DNA of 64,000 nt from contig NZ_AWXE01000003.1 in NCBI RefSeq assembly GCF_000469155.1, forward strand, positions 106,270 through 170,269, given 5' to 3'. Below the pieces are notes generated by a model. It did no database searches. It was not told the origin of the DNA and saw only the letters and a program-made list of their open reading frames with translations. How positions within the stretch are numbered: the stretch's first letter is position 1; each line of letters begins with the position of its first letter. Both the position numbers and the translations under genes were made by a program. Below are positions 1 to 9,537 of the stretch, piece after piece. The DNA comes from Candidatus Micropelagos thuwalensis. GTDB lineage: Bacteria > Pseudomonadota > Alphaproteobacteria > RS24.

Positions 1-172
1 ACAGTGTCGGCAACATTGACCCGGAAGGGATGCTAAAAGGTTGAAACAAAAGCGAACGGAACAATATCGCGATAATCAGCGCCTGAAGCGCAATCCAGAT
101 ATTGTCAGAAAAATTTTGCTTAAAATCTTCCTTATCTTTGGCGGGGTTTAGATTATCTTCAGACATATTCAT
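1..172 (-). CDS. lepB: Signal peptidase I, N-terminal part (runs off the window)
   Basis: Only the first 57 codons are in the window. Type I signal peptidase cleaves signal peptides from exported preproteins at the periplasmic face of the inner membrane. The visible part has a short charged cytoplasmic N-terminus, one hydrophobic membrane segment (about residues 25-43) and the family box PSGSMLPTL at residues 49-57, with Ser52 as the expected nucleophile. Two in-frame ATGs (172 and 166) are possible starts. It is the last gene seen of the minus-strand acpS-lepB run, as in many Alphaproteobacteria. The catalytic Lys lies outside the window. Confidence 0.88.
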   Translation of the reverse strand, partial: MNMSEDNLNPAKDKEDFKQNFSDNIWIALQALIIAILFRSLLFQPFSIPSGSMLPTL

Positions 173-183
173 CTTACCCCGAA

Positions 184-657
184 TTAATGTGATGCCTGTG
201 CGGCAGAAAGAATAACAAACGCCATCGCATAATCACCCTCATCAGATAGACTGATATGAACTTCTGGTGTCATGCCTGCCGGGGTCATCTCATGAAGTCT
301 TGCTTCAGCTTCACCTGAAAGTTTCAATATTGGCCGCCCGTTTAATTCATTCTCCACAAGGATATCCTTAAAACCTACAGCCCGAGGGTTATTCTCTGCA
401 GACGCATTTTCTTCTTTTTCGACGTTCTGCATGTTTTTGAGACCACTCAAGCCCCGTATCCCAACACCTAAAGCCTTGGCGCAAGCTTCCTTCGCAGCGA
501 ATCTTTTAGCATAAGCGGCCGCAGGCGATTGCTGCGCCCGCGCGCGGGTTTGTTCAATCTCTGCAAAAACACGGTTCTCAAAGCGATCCTCGTATTTTTC
601 CAAGGATTGCGTGATACGTCGAATATCTGTCAAATCACTACCAATACCCAAAATCAT
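184..657 (-). CDS. acpS: Holo-[acyl-carrier-protein] synthase
   Basis: Transfers 4'-phosphopantetheine from CoA to a serine of acyl carrier protein, activating it for fatty-acid synthesis. The N-terminus has the family start ILGIGSDLTDI with metal-binding Asp8, and the second motif KRFAAKEA places Glu57. At 157 aa it is longer than the usual 120-130 because of a polar insertion at about residues 70-95, between the IRGL motif and the VGFKDI strand. It starts 2 nt after the pdxJ stop and precedes lepB, so the three are probably cotranscribed. Confidence 0.93.
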   Translation of the reverse strand: MILGIGSDLTDIRRITQSLEKYEDRFENRVFAEIEQTRARAQQSPAAAYAKRFAAKEACAKALGVGIRGLSGLKNMQNVEKEENASAENNPRAVGFKDILVENELNGRPILKLSGEAEARLHEMTPAGMTPEVHISLSDEGDYAMAFVILSAAQASH

Positions 658-659
658 GC

Positions 660-1466
660 TTACAACTCCACTGATTTGAGTTCAGGAGAGACTAGAGGCG
701 ACCTATCCGCCGCATCAATCAAGCAACGCATTTTACGGATAACATTTTCAAGCCCTTCAAAAATAGCCTCACCAATCATGAAATGCCCGATATTTAATTC
801 ACGCATACCTTCGATTGCCGCTACCGGCTGAACCGTTTCAAAACACAAACCATGACCGGCATGAACTTCAAGACCAGCCTGATGCGCCATAGCCGCTGAA
901 GCGATCAAACGTTCAAGCTCAGATACTTTTTTTGTCTCATGACCTGCAGTATGTGCTTCGCAATAAGACCCTGTGTGTAACTCGACAACAGCTGCACCCA
1001 ATGCCTTTGACACCGCTACCTGCACAGGATCAGGGTCAATGAATAACGATACGCGACACCCGGCATTTGCAAGTTTGTCTACAATGGGCGCAAGCACCTT
1101 ATGCTCCGCCGCAACATCCAGCCCACCTTCAGTGGTCACTTCCTGGCGTTTTTCCGGCACAATACAAACTGCATGTGGTTTGTGACGCAGGGCAATATTC
1201 AGCATTTCTTCCGTAGCCGCCATTTCCAAATTAAGCGGTAAATTAATTTCAGTGGATAGCCGTTCAATATCTGCATCAGAGATATGACGCCTGTCTTCTC
1301 TTAGATGTGCAGTGATACCATCCGCTCCGGCTTCCGCAGCAAGCACGGCAGCTCTTACTGGATCAGGATGCTCACCACCACGCGCATTGCGAATGGTCGC
1401 AACGTGATCAATATTCACGCCTAATCTTACATTAAATTTCGCATTATCTGTCATTTGACTGCTCAT
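660..1466 (-). CDS. pdxJ: Pyridoxine 5'-phosphate synthase
   Basis: Condenses 3-amino-2-oxopropyl phosphate with 1-deoxy-D-xylulose 5-phosphate to give pyridoxine 5'-phosphate, the last ring-forming step of the DXP-dependent vitamin B6 pathway. A 268-aa TIM barrel with the family signatures LGVNIDHVATIRNARGG (residues 15-31), TAHLREDRRHI, LNLEMAATEEM and VHAGHGL. The first ten residues precede the conserved start and may be an extension. It lies between the DUF2062 gene and acpS, the standard alphaproteobacterial order. Confidence 0.95.
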   Translation of the reverse strand: MSSQMTDNAKFNVRLGVNIDHVATIRNARGGEHPDPVRAAVLAAEAGADGITAHLREDRRHISDADIERLSTEINLPLNLEMAATEEMLNIALRHKPHAVCIVPEKRQEVTTEGGLDVAAEHKVLAPIVDKLANAGCRVSLFIDPDPVQVAVSKALGAAVVELHTGSYCEAHTAGHETKKVSELERLIASAAMAHQAGLEVHAGHGLCFETVQPVAAIEGMRELNIGHFMIGEAIFEGLENVIRKMRCLIDAADRSPLVSPELKSVEL

Positions 1467-1553
1467 GACTATTCATCGTGGTTCGGTTTAATTCCAAGGG
1501 CGTTTCATAATACAACAGACTCCCTAAAGTCTCATAGCATGTCTCTTATCACT

Positions 1554-2111
1554 TCAGAGACTGGAATTAACGTTTTTTTTCTTAACTGCACGTTCTGCCT
1601 TTTTCGTTTTGTATAAATTTATCAAAATATTAGAGGGTATATAGGTCAAAACAGTGATTAAAACACCCACAGGGAAGGCTCCAATAGTCATTGGGACAAT
1701 AATTGGACCGAATATCTCAAGCGGCGACATAAATATATTCTCCAGCGAAATCTCCGGAAACGCATTATCGTCAAATCCCCGCCCCAGCAAAAAATTGCCC
1801 GTATTAAATGTAGATAACCAGATAAAAGGAAAAGTGAACGGATTGCCAACCCATGTGCCGATAGCCGAAGCAAGAATATTACCCCCGAAAAACCACGCGA
1901 GTAATGCCGCCGTCGCAAAATGAGTTCCCATAAATGGAGAGGCCGATACACCCGCGCCAATAGCAAGCCCAAGAGCGATACTGTGAACATCTCCTTTTAA
2001 ACGCAACAATCTATGCAAAACATATTGTGACGCTCGATACCACCCTGCCCGAGGCCAAATCCACTCACGAAACTGACTTAAACTGTCTAGCGGCCGCCGT
2101 CTCTTGAACAT
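1554..2111 (-). CDS. DUF2062 domain membrane protein
   Basis: A 185-aa protein with the DUF2062 pattern: a basic N-terminal stretch (residues 1-35), then several hydrophobic segments with GLAIGAGVSASPFMGTH and the WVGNPFTFP motif. The biochemical role of the family is not established. The ATG overlaps the pyrE stop by one base (TAATG), which points to translational coupling. The C-terminus is lysine-rich. Confidence 0.85.
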   Translation of the reverse strand: MFKRRRPLDSLSQFREWIWPRAGWYRASQYVLHRLLRLKGDVHSIALGLAIGAGVSASPFMGTHFATAALLAWFFGGNILASAIGTWVGNPFTFPFIWLSTFNTGNFLLGRGFDDNAFPEISLENIFMSPLEIFGPIIVPMTIGAFPVGVLITVLTYIPSNILINLYKTKKAERAVKKKNVNSSL

Positions 2112-2710
2112 TATTTCCCCAATGACCGACTGCCGGGCTTAATGGCTTTTACGGATTTTAAATCTGCAGGCACGTTTTTGGGCTGAAAAGTTTCAATTTC
2201 CAAATCGGCAAGTGAAAGGAGTTTAACGCCGATTTTTGCCTTACCACCTGAACGGTTGATAAGGCATGTCGCACCAACAACCGAACCGCCATGCTCCCTA
2301 ATCGCTGATATGGCCTCCTTAGATGAAAGCCCGGTGGTAACGATGTCTTCCACCATCAAAACTCTGGGCTTTCGCCCTTGAATTGTCTCAAGCTCAAAAC
2401 CACGACGAAAAGTGAATTTGCCATTTTCGCGCTCAAGGAACATTGCTGGCACACCTAATTGCCGTCCCATTTCATAGCCGACAATCACGCCACCCATAGC
2501 GGGAGAAACTACATAATCAATCTCTTTATTAATTTCTTGTTTAACTTTACCTGCCAGTGCTTTGCATAGCCGTGCTGCGCGCTTTGCGTCCATTAACACG
2601 CGGGCACATTGAAGATAATTCCGGCTATGTAGGCCTGAAGAAAGAATGAAATGCCCATCAAGCAGCGCGCCCCAGTCTCGAAACAGTTTTAATACAGCTT
2701 CAGATTTCAT
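2111..2710 (-). CDS. pyrE: Orotate phosphoribosyltransferase
   Basis: Makes orotidine 5'-phosphate from orotate and PRPP in pyrimidine synthesis. The 199-aa protein has the PRPP-binding loop VLMVEDIVTTGLSSKEA (about residues 117-133) and the N-terminal substrate region HFILSSGLHSRNYLQC. Full length for the family. Placed between the RSH gene and DUF2062. Confidence 0.95.
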   Translation of the reverse strand: MKSEAVLKLFRDWGALLDGHFILSSGLHSRNYLQCARVLMDAKRAARLCKALAGKVKQEINKEIDYVVSPAMGGVIVGYEMGRQLGVPAMFLERENGKFTFRRGFELETIQGRKPRVLMVEDIVTTGLSSKEAISAIREHGGSVVGATCLINRSGGKAKIGVKLLSLADLEIETFQPKNVPADLKSVKAIKPGSRSLGK

Positions 2711-2746
2711 TTAACGCTCTCTCATCGGTGTAATGGGGTTACTTGA

Positions 2747-4903
2747 CTAAGCTACAACTCTTTTAACGCGATTCACGAGGCGGCTTCCCCTTAATGCAGA
2801 AATTATTTCTTTAACATGATTTAAATCGCGTACCTCCAAATCCATTTCAAGCAAGCAGAAATCTTCATCACGTTGGTTCATGGATAAGTTAGAAATATTC
2901 GCACCAAATTCACCAATTGTTCGGGAAATAATCGCAAGTGCGCCAATCTTATTTGCTACGGTTAGCGAGAGGCGCGTATCATACATGCGACCATGACTGG
3001 CTTCATCATCCCACTTCAACGGCAACCATCTATCCAGTTCAGCCTCATAATCTTGGAGCAGGGGTGAAGATATTGGATATACCATCACCCCTTCACCGGG
3101 AGTCATAATACCGACAATACGATCACCAGGCAGGGGGAAGGTTTCAGGCGCAAATTTTATTGCTGAGAATGAGTCACCACCAATAACAGGGGCATTTTTA
3201 TTGCCGTCACTGCCCACTTTCGACGTAATGGCATTTAGCGCAGTCACAAGCATTCCAGGTGATTTCTGGTCAGGATATACTTTCCTGAAAACCTCGGTAC
3301 CTGACACCTGCCCTGCGCCGACCATAGCGTAAAGATCATCCAGAGTTTCACATTCAAACGGCACTAGTGCGCGTTCAAGGTGATTATCGTCATTACTTTT
3401 CTTTTCCGCCTGAAACACACTCGCGATGATTTCCCGCCCAGTCTTGATATGTGCCAGATGCTCATTCTCGCGTAGATGATGACGAATAGCTGCACGCGCT
3501 TTACCAGTCACCACAATGCTTTCCCAATTTGCCGAAGGCAATTGCCCTTCAGCACGGATAATCTCAACTTCATCACCATTACGCAGAACAGTTCTAATGG
3601 GCGTGATATTCCCATTCACTCGTGCGCCCGCACAGCTATTACCAACTTCGGTGTGAACCGCATAAGCAAAGTCAAGCGGTGTCGCGCCTTTCGGCAGGGC
3701 GATAATTCTCCCTTTAGGGGTAAAACAAAAAACCTGATCATGGAAAAGTTCCATTTTGGTATCTTCGAGAAATTCCTCTGCGGTGTTAGCAATTTTCAGC
3801 TGGTCGACAAGTTCCTGAAGCCATTTAAACGGCTTGATATCTTCAAAAACTTTTCTTCGATCGTCATCGCTGTCCTTGTAAAGCCAGTGGGCGGCGACAC
3901 CATTTTGAGCAATTGTGTGCATTTCAGACGTACGAATTTGAATTTCAACGCGCTGCCGGTTTGGGCCGATAATCGTGGTATGAAGTGATCGATAATTATT
4001 TGTCTTAGGCACTGAAATATAATCTTTAAAGCGCCCCGGAACAAATTGCCATTTCCTGTGAACGGCGCCGAGTGCTCGGTAACAGTCAGCCTCCGTATCG
4101 ACAATAACGCGGAAACCAAAAATATCTGAGAGTTGCTCAAGAGAGATAGATTTATTTTCCATTTTTCGCCAAATTGAAAATGGGCTCTTTTCACGGCCTT
4201 CCACAGCGGCGTCAACATCTTCCTCAGTGAGCAGATTTTTTAAATCATAAGCGATACTGTCCAACATGTCGCTGCGCTCGGCTTTAAGCGCTGCCAGTTT
4301 CTCGGAAATCAAGTTATAGCCTTGCGGCTTTAACATTTTAAAGGAGAGGTCCTCCAGTTCCTCACGAAAGGATTGAATGCCCATTCGCCCTGCCAGCGGC
4401 GCGTATATCTCTAATGTCTCCTGCGCGATGCGCTGTTTGCGCGAAGGGTCCTGAATATAATGCAATGTCCGCATATTGTGCAGACGGTCAGCCAGCTTAA
4501 CAATCAGGACACGAATATCATTCGCAGTCGACACCAATAATTTACGGAAATTTTCTGCTTGTTTATTTTGATCGGCAGTAAGCTCAAGCTTAGAAAGTTT
4601 GGTAACGCCATCAACTAATTGCGCGACTTCCTCACCAAAAAGCTTTTGCAACTCCTCATAAGTTGCATCCGTATCCTCAAGCGTATCATGAAGGAGACCC
4701 GTGACAATGGTTGGCTCGTCTAACTTTAATTCTGTTAATATACCGGCCACTTCGACAGGGTGTGAAAAATAGGGATCACCAGACGCGCGCTTCTGGTCAC
4801 CATGTTTCTTAACGGTAAACACATAGGCCTGATTAAGAAGGGTTTCATCAAGATTGCTGAGATAACCTGAGACTTTGTCAACAAGCTCAAATTGACGCAT
4901 CAT
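2747..4903 (-). CDS. rsh: Bifunctional (p)ppGpp synthetase/hydrolase (RSH/SpoT type)
   Basis: Makes and degrades the stringent-response alarmone (p)ppGpp. The 718-aa protein has all expected domains: an HD hydrolase domain with His48, His72-Asp73 and the HDTLED motif; a synthetase domain with EKSPFSIWRKM and the RFKDY sequence; a TGS domain (around residues 390-450); and a C-terminal ACT domain. The RFKD (RXKD-type) motif, rather than EXDD, matches the bifunctional class and not the synthetase-only RelA class. It follows rpoZ on the same strand. Confidence 0.94.
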   Translation of the reverse strand: MMRQFELVDKVSGYLSNLDETLLNQAYVFTVKKHGDQKRASGDPYFSHPVEVAGILTELKLDEPTIVTGLLHDTLEDTDATYEELQKLFGEEVAQLVDGVTKLSKLELTADQNKQAENFRKLLVSTANDIRVLIVKLADRLHNMRTLHYIQDPSRKQRIAQETLEIYAPLAGRMGIQSFREELEDLSFKMLKPQGYNLISEKLAALKAERSDMLDSIAYDLKNLLTEEDVDAAVEGREKSPFSIWRKMENKSISLEQLSDIFGFRVIVDTEADCYRALGAVHRKWQFVPGRFKDYISVPKTNNYRSLHTTIIGPNRQRVEIQIRTSEMHTIAQNGVAAHWLYKDSDDDRRKVFEDIKPFKWLQELVDQLKIANTAEEFLEDTKMELFHDQVFCFTPKGRIIALPKGATPLDFAYAVHTEVGNSCAGARVNGNITPIRTVLRNGDEVEIIRAEGQLPSANWESIVVTGKARAAIRHHLRENEHLAHIKTGREIIASVFQAEKKSNDDNHLERALVPFECETLDDLYAMVGAGQVSGTEVFRKVYPDQKSPGMLVTALNAITSKVGSDGNKNAPVIGGDSFSAIKFAPETFPLPGDRIVGIMTPGEGVMVYPISSPLLQDYEAELDRWLPLKWDDEASHGRMYDTRLSLTVANKIGALAIISRTIGEFGANISNLSMNQRDEDFCLLEMDLEVRDLNHVKEIISALRGSRLVNRVKRVVA

Positions 4904-4936
4904 TGTGGCACCCTCCTAAAATAGCGTTTAGGAGTC

Positions 4937-5383
4937 TCAGTAATCGTTACCCTTGTCATGATTGGAACTACTGCTGGATCCTTTAGAGGCCGTTTGCTCC
5001 ATTTCTTGGAGGGCAGCAAGAATGTCTTCTTCAGCCATTGGAGGGGCAGAGACCTCTTGTAAGGCTTCTTCACCCGCCTCAACATCTGTCTCAACTGTTT
5101 CAGCTGGAGCGAGTTGAGGAGCCATAACTTGCATGTCAGCTTCCGGCTCATCAACATCCACCTGACGTTGCATGGATGAAACCAATTGCTCGCGCAAATC
5201 ATCTGGTTCAAGTTTTTCGTCGGCTATTTCACGAAGGGCGACGACTGGGTTTTTATCATTATCACGCTCTACAAGAATTTCTGAGCCAGCAGACATGCCC
5301 CGGGCGCGGTGAGCAGAAAACAGAACCAATTCAAAACGATTGGGAATTTTGTCAACACAGTCTTCAACGGTAACACGTGCCAT
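4937..5383 (-). CDS. rpoZ: RNA polymerase omega subunit
   Basis: Small structural subunit of RNA polymerase that helps fold beta'. The first 70 residues match the family ([20 protein letters not shown], then [10 protein letters not shown]). The rest of the 148 aa is an acidic, low-complexity tail rich in Glu, Ala and Val that makes it longer than many omegas. A recognisable SD (CAGGAG) lies just upstream of the ATG. It begins the minus-strand run leading to the RSH gene. Confidence 0.93.
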   Translation of the reverse strand: MARVTVEDCVDKIPNRFELVLFSAHRARGMSAGSEILVERDNDKNPVVALREIADEKLEPDDLREQLVSSMQRQVDVDEPEADMQVMAPQLAPAETVETDVEAGEEALQEVSAPPMAEEDILAALQEMEQTASKGSSSSSNHDKGNDY

Positions 5384-5523
5384 ACTTAAACTCCTGAAAT
5401 AATTAGCTTGTATTGATTAATCATATAAAACAGATTTCAACTAATGAAACATGATTTTTGATAATTAACAAATCGATTGCAGTGTAGTTACTTCTATTTT
5501 GGTCATTTCGCAAGAAAAAACAC

Positions 5524-6012
5524 CTATAACTTCACTATTTTAAGCCGTTCTGTGATACCAAGGCTATTCCAAAGAACACCAATTGACTTGCCAGTTTTAG
5601 GGTCGCGCCATTCAGGTGCAACATCCATAAGTGGCCTCAGCACAAACCCACGCTTAGTTAGCTCAGGATGAGGAAGATTTAAACGACCCTGCATTTGATG
5701 CCCGTGCCAATCCAGCATATCTAGATCAAGCGTACGCGCGCCCCACTTAACACTTCTTTGTCGCCCGAATTGACTTTCAATAAGCTGAAGTCTATCCAAA
5801 AGACCGTGAGGCATCAGAACACTGCTAACCCGCACGACTAAGTTTACATAATCACCCTGGCCAGGCGGGCCGACAGGAGGTGTATTATAAAATTCTGAAC
5901 AGGCAAGAATGTTCATCCCATTTGCTTGCAAGACAGTCAGGCTTTCCTTAACGGTTTCAATCGGCGTGCCCATCCTGCCTGATAGATTGGAACCAATGCC
6001 CACAAGTATCAT
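5524..6012 (-). CDS. folK: 2-amino-4-hydroxy-6-hydroxymethyldihydropteridine pyrophosphokinase
   Basis: Transfers pyrophosphate from ATP to the pterin precursor in folate synthesis. Motifs: ILVGIGSNLSGRMGTP at the N-terminus, TPPVGPPGQGDYVN, and the signature KWGARTLDLDMLDW followed by LPHPELTKRGFVLRPL. A TTG four codons upstream (6024) is also open, but the ATG at 6012 starts just before the conserved strand. About 162 aa, normal for a single-domain HPPK. Confidence 0.93.
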   Translation of the reverse strand: MILVGIGSNLSGRMGTPIETVKESLTVLQANGMNILACSEFYNTPPVGPPGQGDYVNLVVRVSSVLMPHGLLDRLQLIESQFGRQRSVKWGARTLDLDMLDWHGHQMQGRLNLPHPELTKRGFVLRPLMDVAPEWRDPKTGKSIGVLWNSLGITERLKIVKL

Positions 6013-6144
6013 CTGACTTTCCAAATTTGCTGACCGTTTATGGCCTGATAAACAAATATCGCTTACATCTTATCAAGCACAAAGACAAATCATAAAGCGG
6101 TAGAGCGCTGTTTCAAAACCTCCACCAGCCTGCTAAAAAGCTTT

Positions 6145-6813
6145 ATGAATAATTCATCCGACTCAAATGCAGAGGCAAAAAAAAATTGCCAGCTATGCCC
6201 TCGCCTTGTGGACTATCGACACGCTAATCGAACAGAGCATCCCGACTGGTTTAATGGCGCTGTTCCCTCTTTCGGGCAAGAGAATGCCGAAGTTCTAATC
6301 GTCGGCCTCGCCCCTGGTGTGACCGGCGCCAACCGCACAGGGCGCCCTTTCACCGGCGATTGGGCTGGTGATTTACTCTACGCCACTCTTGCGAAATTCA
6401 ATCTTTCCAAAGGTCAATATGATCGGCGTACGGATGATGGCCTGAGACTCAAAAAAGTGATGATTACAAACGCTGTCCGTTGTGTACCACCACAAAACAA
6501 ACCGACACCTGCAGAGATAAAAACATGCCGTCCTTTTCTTACCGCCAGACTAAATACCCTGCCACATTTAAAGGTCATTCTAGCATTGGGTAAAATCGCG
6601 CATGACAGCACCATTGCAGCATTAGGTTTGCGTTTAAAGGATTACCCTTTCGGGCATGCAAATAGGCATGATATCCCGGTTGATGAGACCATGACCCGCC
6701 CACCCGTCATATTCGATAGCTATCACTGCTCACGTTATAACACGAATACCCGCAGGCTAACGCCTGAGATGTTTGAGAATGTGTTCGAAAAAATCTGCGC
6801 AGAACTGAACTAA
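6145..6813 (+). CDS. Uracil-DNA glycosylase family 5 (UdgB-like)
   Basis: Base-excision-repair glycosylase of the iron-sulfur UDG superfamily. The N-terminal CQLCPRL supplies two of the four cluster cysteines, and NAVRCVPPQNKPTPAE supplies a third. The active-site region LAPGVTGANRTGRPFTGD is typical of family 5, which acts on uracil and some deaminated purines. A His motif (DSYHCSRYN) lies near the C-terminus. It is a lone plus-strand gene between minus-strand genes. Confidence 0.88.
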   Translation: MNNSSDSNAEAKKNCQLCPRLVDYRHANRTEHPDWFNGAVPSFGQENAEVLIVGLAPGVTGANRTGRPFTGDWAGDLLYATLAKFNLSKGQYDRRTDDGLRLKKVMITNAVRCVPPQNKPTPAEIKTCRPFLTARLNTLPHLKVILALGKIAHDSTIAALGLRLKDYPFGHANRHDIPVDETMTRPPVIFDSYHCSRYNTNTRRLTPEMFENVFEKICAELN

Positions 6814-6825
6814 CCGAAGAAGACC

Positions 6826-7782
6826 TTATTTGATCTGATGCTCATGATAAGCATCAAGAATTTTGGCCACGATGTCATCGGTAGCATTACGCGGTTCATA
6901 ATCCCAGCTTTCAAGTTTTCCTTCAAAGGGCTTAACATAATCCCGCGCCAGCAAATGCTCATAAAAACGGTTAAAGCGCCGCGAGTGACCGCGCAAAAAG
7001 TAAACCTGAACCGGCACACCCGGGAAGCACGCCTCGCCAATCATGTTCACACTATCACCTGTAACAATAAGATGGTCAGCAATACCTAAGATCGCTTTAT
7101 AGGGGTTGTCTCCCTTGCCATGCCATAAATAGTAATCATGGTCAGCAAGTGTCTTTCTCAGAATATTCACATAATCTTCGCGGGATCTGCTGGACAAACT
7201 GATAATTAATCGATGCCCCTGTTGAGCCAACATCAAAAGATTGGATGCTAAATTTTGCATTTCTAGTTTATCAAAATCGTAATACTTGTTTGGCCCACCA
7301 ATCAAAATTCCAACTATTTTGCCATCAACTATTGAAGGACTAAGCCTCTTCTGCCAGCTTGCGACTTCACTTTTTAAACTCTCATGAGTTAACCCATGCG
7401 GCCCCAAAATTGTTGTCATGACATTATCGCCTGTAACTTCGTCATGTGCAGGTGCCCAGACAAAATCAAACACTTTTGGATTAATAATTGGGTTTTGCAA
7501 AAAGACCGTAAAACATTTCCCCGCAGAACGACGCTTTAGATAGCGTGCAGCTGGAACAGCACGACGACCACACGCAATAACCATATCCGGGAATGGTGGT
7601 TTAAATCTTTTATCTCCAACAAAACCTAATTCTGCTATTTTATAGGGCGCAACAGCGCTCCATGGAAAAGACAGATTGGCGTGGAAATAAGACACGTCTT
7701 GGCTTAAGGCTCTGGATATTGCCTCAAGTTGAATGTCACTACCTTTACTCCCGTTAGAAATACCCCAAATTTTCATATTCAT
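6826..7782 (-). CDS. ELM1/GtrOC1-family putative glycosyltransferase-like protein (DUF1022)
   Basis: A 318-aa protein of the family named after plant mitochondrial fission factor ELM1; bacterial members look like GT-B-fold nucleotide-sugar-binding proteins. Seen here: WGISNGSKGSDIQ at the start, VIACGRRAVPAARYL, VGILIGGPNKYYDFD in the middle, and VTGDSVNMIGEAC followed by VYFLRGHSRRFNRFYEHL. Substrate unknown. It follows smpB on the minus strand, 16 nt away. Confidence 0.82.
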   Translation of the reverse strand: MNMKIWGISNGSKGSDIQLEAISRALSQDVSYFHANLSFPWSAVAPYKIAELGFVGDKRFKPPFPDMVIACGRRAVPAARYLKRRSAGKCFTVFLQNPIINPKVFDFVWAPAHDEVTGDNVMTTILGPHGLTHESLKSEVASWQKRLSPSIVDGKIVGILIGGPNKYYDFDKLEMQNLASNLLMLAQQGHRLIISLSSRSREDYVNILRKTLADHDYYLWHGKGDNPYKAILGIADHLIVTGDSVNMIGEACFPGVPVQVYFLRGHSRRFNRFYEHLLARDYVKPFEGKLESWDYEPRNATDDIVAKILDAYHEHQIK

Positions 7783-7798
7783 TCTACCATTTGAAATA

Positions 7799-8296
7799 TT
7801 AGCCTCTTTCGCGCATCAATCTTGCTTTATCGCGTTGCCAGTCTCGGCGTTTTTCATTGTCGCGTTTATCGGCTTTTTTTCGCCCTGTTCCCAATCCAAT
7901 CAAAAGCTTGGCAATGCCATAATCATTGAAATAAAGTTTTAAAGGTACAACTGTTGCACCAGCACGTTGCACAGCTGCCGCTAATTTGCTGATTTCGCGG
8001 CGATGCAAGAGAAGTTTTCTAGGCTGAGTAGCCTTATGATTAAACCTATTACCTGCGTGATATTCAGGTATGTCAGCATTAATCAGATGCGCTTCGGCCT
8101 GATCGAGTTGAACATAGGCATGGGCAAGATTTGCTTTGCCTAGACGCAGACTTTTGACCTCGGTGCCTCGTAGAACAAGACCTGCCTCAAATGTATCCTC
8201 AATCTGATAATCATATCGCGCACGCCTGTTTTCAGAAATAACACCTGAAATGCCGTCAGCCTTTTTCTTGCGTCCGCCATTTTTTGCAGACATCAC
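7799..8296 (-). CDS. smpB: SsrA-binding protein SmpB
   Basis: Binds tmRNA and is required for trans-translation of stalled ribosomes. Motifs: [34 protein letters not shown], and the basic C-terminal tail [26 protein letters not shown] helix. 165 aa, normal length; the second Met is an equally good start. It sits 8 nt downstream of dapA, a common alphaproteobacterial arrangement. The tmRNA gene is not in this window. Confidence 0.95.
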   Translation of the reverse strand: MMSAKNGGRKKKADGISGVISENRRARYDYQIEDTFEAGLVLRGTEVKSLRLGKANLAHAYVQLDQAEAHLINADIPEYHAGNRFNHKATQPRKLLLHRREISKLAAAVQRAGATVVPLKLYFNDYGIAKLLIGLGTGRKKADKRDNEKRRDWQRDKARLMRERG

Positions 8297-8304
8297 AGCC
8301 CCCG

Positions 8305-9231
8305 TTATGCCAATCCAGCATGAATAAGAGCCTGCCGAACCGCTTTTTTTGTCGGCTCGGTCACAGGCACAAGAGGTAAACGCAATTCCTCAGAACATAA
8401 ACCGAGCTCTGCGGCTGCAAATTTTACAGGCGCAGGGCTAGCCTCCAGAAACAACGCATGGTGGAGAGGAATTAGACGATCCTGAATCTCAAGTGCTTTT
8501 GGCATATCACCAGCAAGACACGCGGACTGAAATTCAGCGCATAGGGCTGGGGCCACATTGGCGGTCACAGAAATACACCCAACACCGCCGTGAGCATTAA
8601 ACCCAAGTGCCGTGCCATCTTCCCCAGAAAGCTGGATAAATTCCTCACCACAAGCCTGTCTTTGCAAGCTGACCCTATTCAGGTCACCGGTTGCATCTTT
8701 TACACCGGCAATATTTTGTAACTTTGACAAGCTTGCCATGGTCTCAACACTCATATCGATAACCGACCGACCAGGAATATTGTAGATAAAAATGGGAAGG
8801 CTGTCGACAGCATCATTTATTGCTGAGAAATGAGCAGTTAGTCCGGCCTGTGTCGGCTTATTATAATAAGGTGTGACAACCAGTGCAGCATCAGCGCCAG
8901 CTTTTTCAGCATGGCAAGTGAAAGCCAGTGCCTCAGCAGTCGAGTTCGAGCCTGTACCAGCTATTATAGGCACGCGCCCAGCAGCCGTTTCAATCACAAT
9001 CTCAATAACTTGCAGATGTTCCTCATGACTTAAAGTTGGCGACTCTCCAGTGGTACCGCAAGGCACTAAACCATGCGTGCCGGAAGAAATTTGATGTTCC
9101 ACCAGCTTAACAAGTGTCTCAACGTCAATTTTGCCATCTTGGAACGGCGTAATCAAAGCGACGTTGGAACCATTAAATTTAGCGACCTTAGGGTCTGAAC
9201 TCATCATGTCTGACATTATATTGTGACTCAT
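8305..9231 (-). CDS. dapA: 4-hydroxy-tetrahydrodipicolinate synthase
   Basis: Condenses aspartate semialdehyde with pyruvate in the lysine/diaminopimelate pathway. TIM-barrel motifs are intact: [35 protein letters not shown] with the catalytic Tyr, and [10 protein letters not shown] with the Schiff-base Lys. 308 aa; the first 15-18 residues before [13 protein letters not shown] may not all be translated, since several Met codons are available. It is the last core gene before the accessory region. Confidence 0.94.
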   Translation of the reverse strand: MSHNIMSDMMSSDPKVAKFNGSNVALITPFQDGKIDVETLVKLVEHQISSGTHGLVPCGTTGESPTLSHEEHLQVIEIVIETAAGRVPIIAGTGSNSTAEALAFTCHAEKAGADAALVVTPYYNKPTQAGLTAHFSAINDAVDSLPIFIYNIPGRSVIDMSVETMASLSKLQNIAGVKDATGDLNRVSLQRQACGEEFIQLSGEDGTALGFNAHGGVGCISVTANVAPALCAEFQSACLAGDMPKALEIQDRLIPLHHALFLEASPAPVKFAAAELGLCSEELRLPLVPVTEPTKKAVRQALIHAGLA

Positions 9232-9371
9232 TAAGGCTATATATTACCGAGTATTTGTTGACGCGCACCCTAAGTCAAATTGCTTTTTTCTTCAAGCATA
9301 CCGGTATGAAAGACTAATTACCAAACGATTGTCTGTTACTTCCTGCTCAGTTATTAGTCCAACTGCTATGT

Positions 9372-9505
9372 AGTTTAAGGAGTCCTGCGAAGAAGTTCGC
9401 CGAGTAACTGAATGCACTCTCCTAATAAAGGGTTATGAATTATTAGCAAAGCGAATGTAAACATCCCGAAGTCACCCGCCGGAACTTGCAAAAGTAAAAC
9501 AAATG
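9372..9505 (+). repeat. Decayed copy of the tRNA-Ser 5' fragment and adjoining island end
   Basis: The 306-nt gap between dapA and the next gene holds a degraded relative of the 13317-13500 sequence. Recognisable parts: a tail of the tRNA upstream region (TTTAAGGAGTCCTGCG), a mutated tRNA-Ser 5' half (GTTCGCCGAGTAACTGAA), and then TAAACATCCCGAAGTCAC, GCCGGAACTTGCAAAAGTA, which match 13456-13500 with only a few changes. The tRNA part can no longer fold. I read it as the scar of an older insertion at the same tRNA gene. Confidence 0.75.
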
Positions 9506-9537
9506 CATGCAGCATGTATTTTTTAAAAATAATGGCA

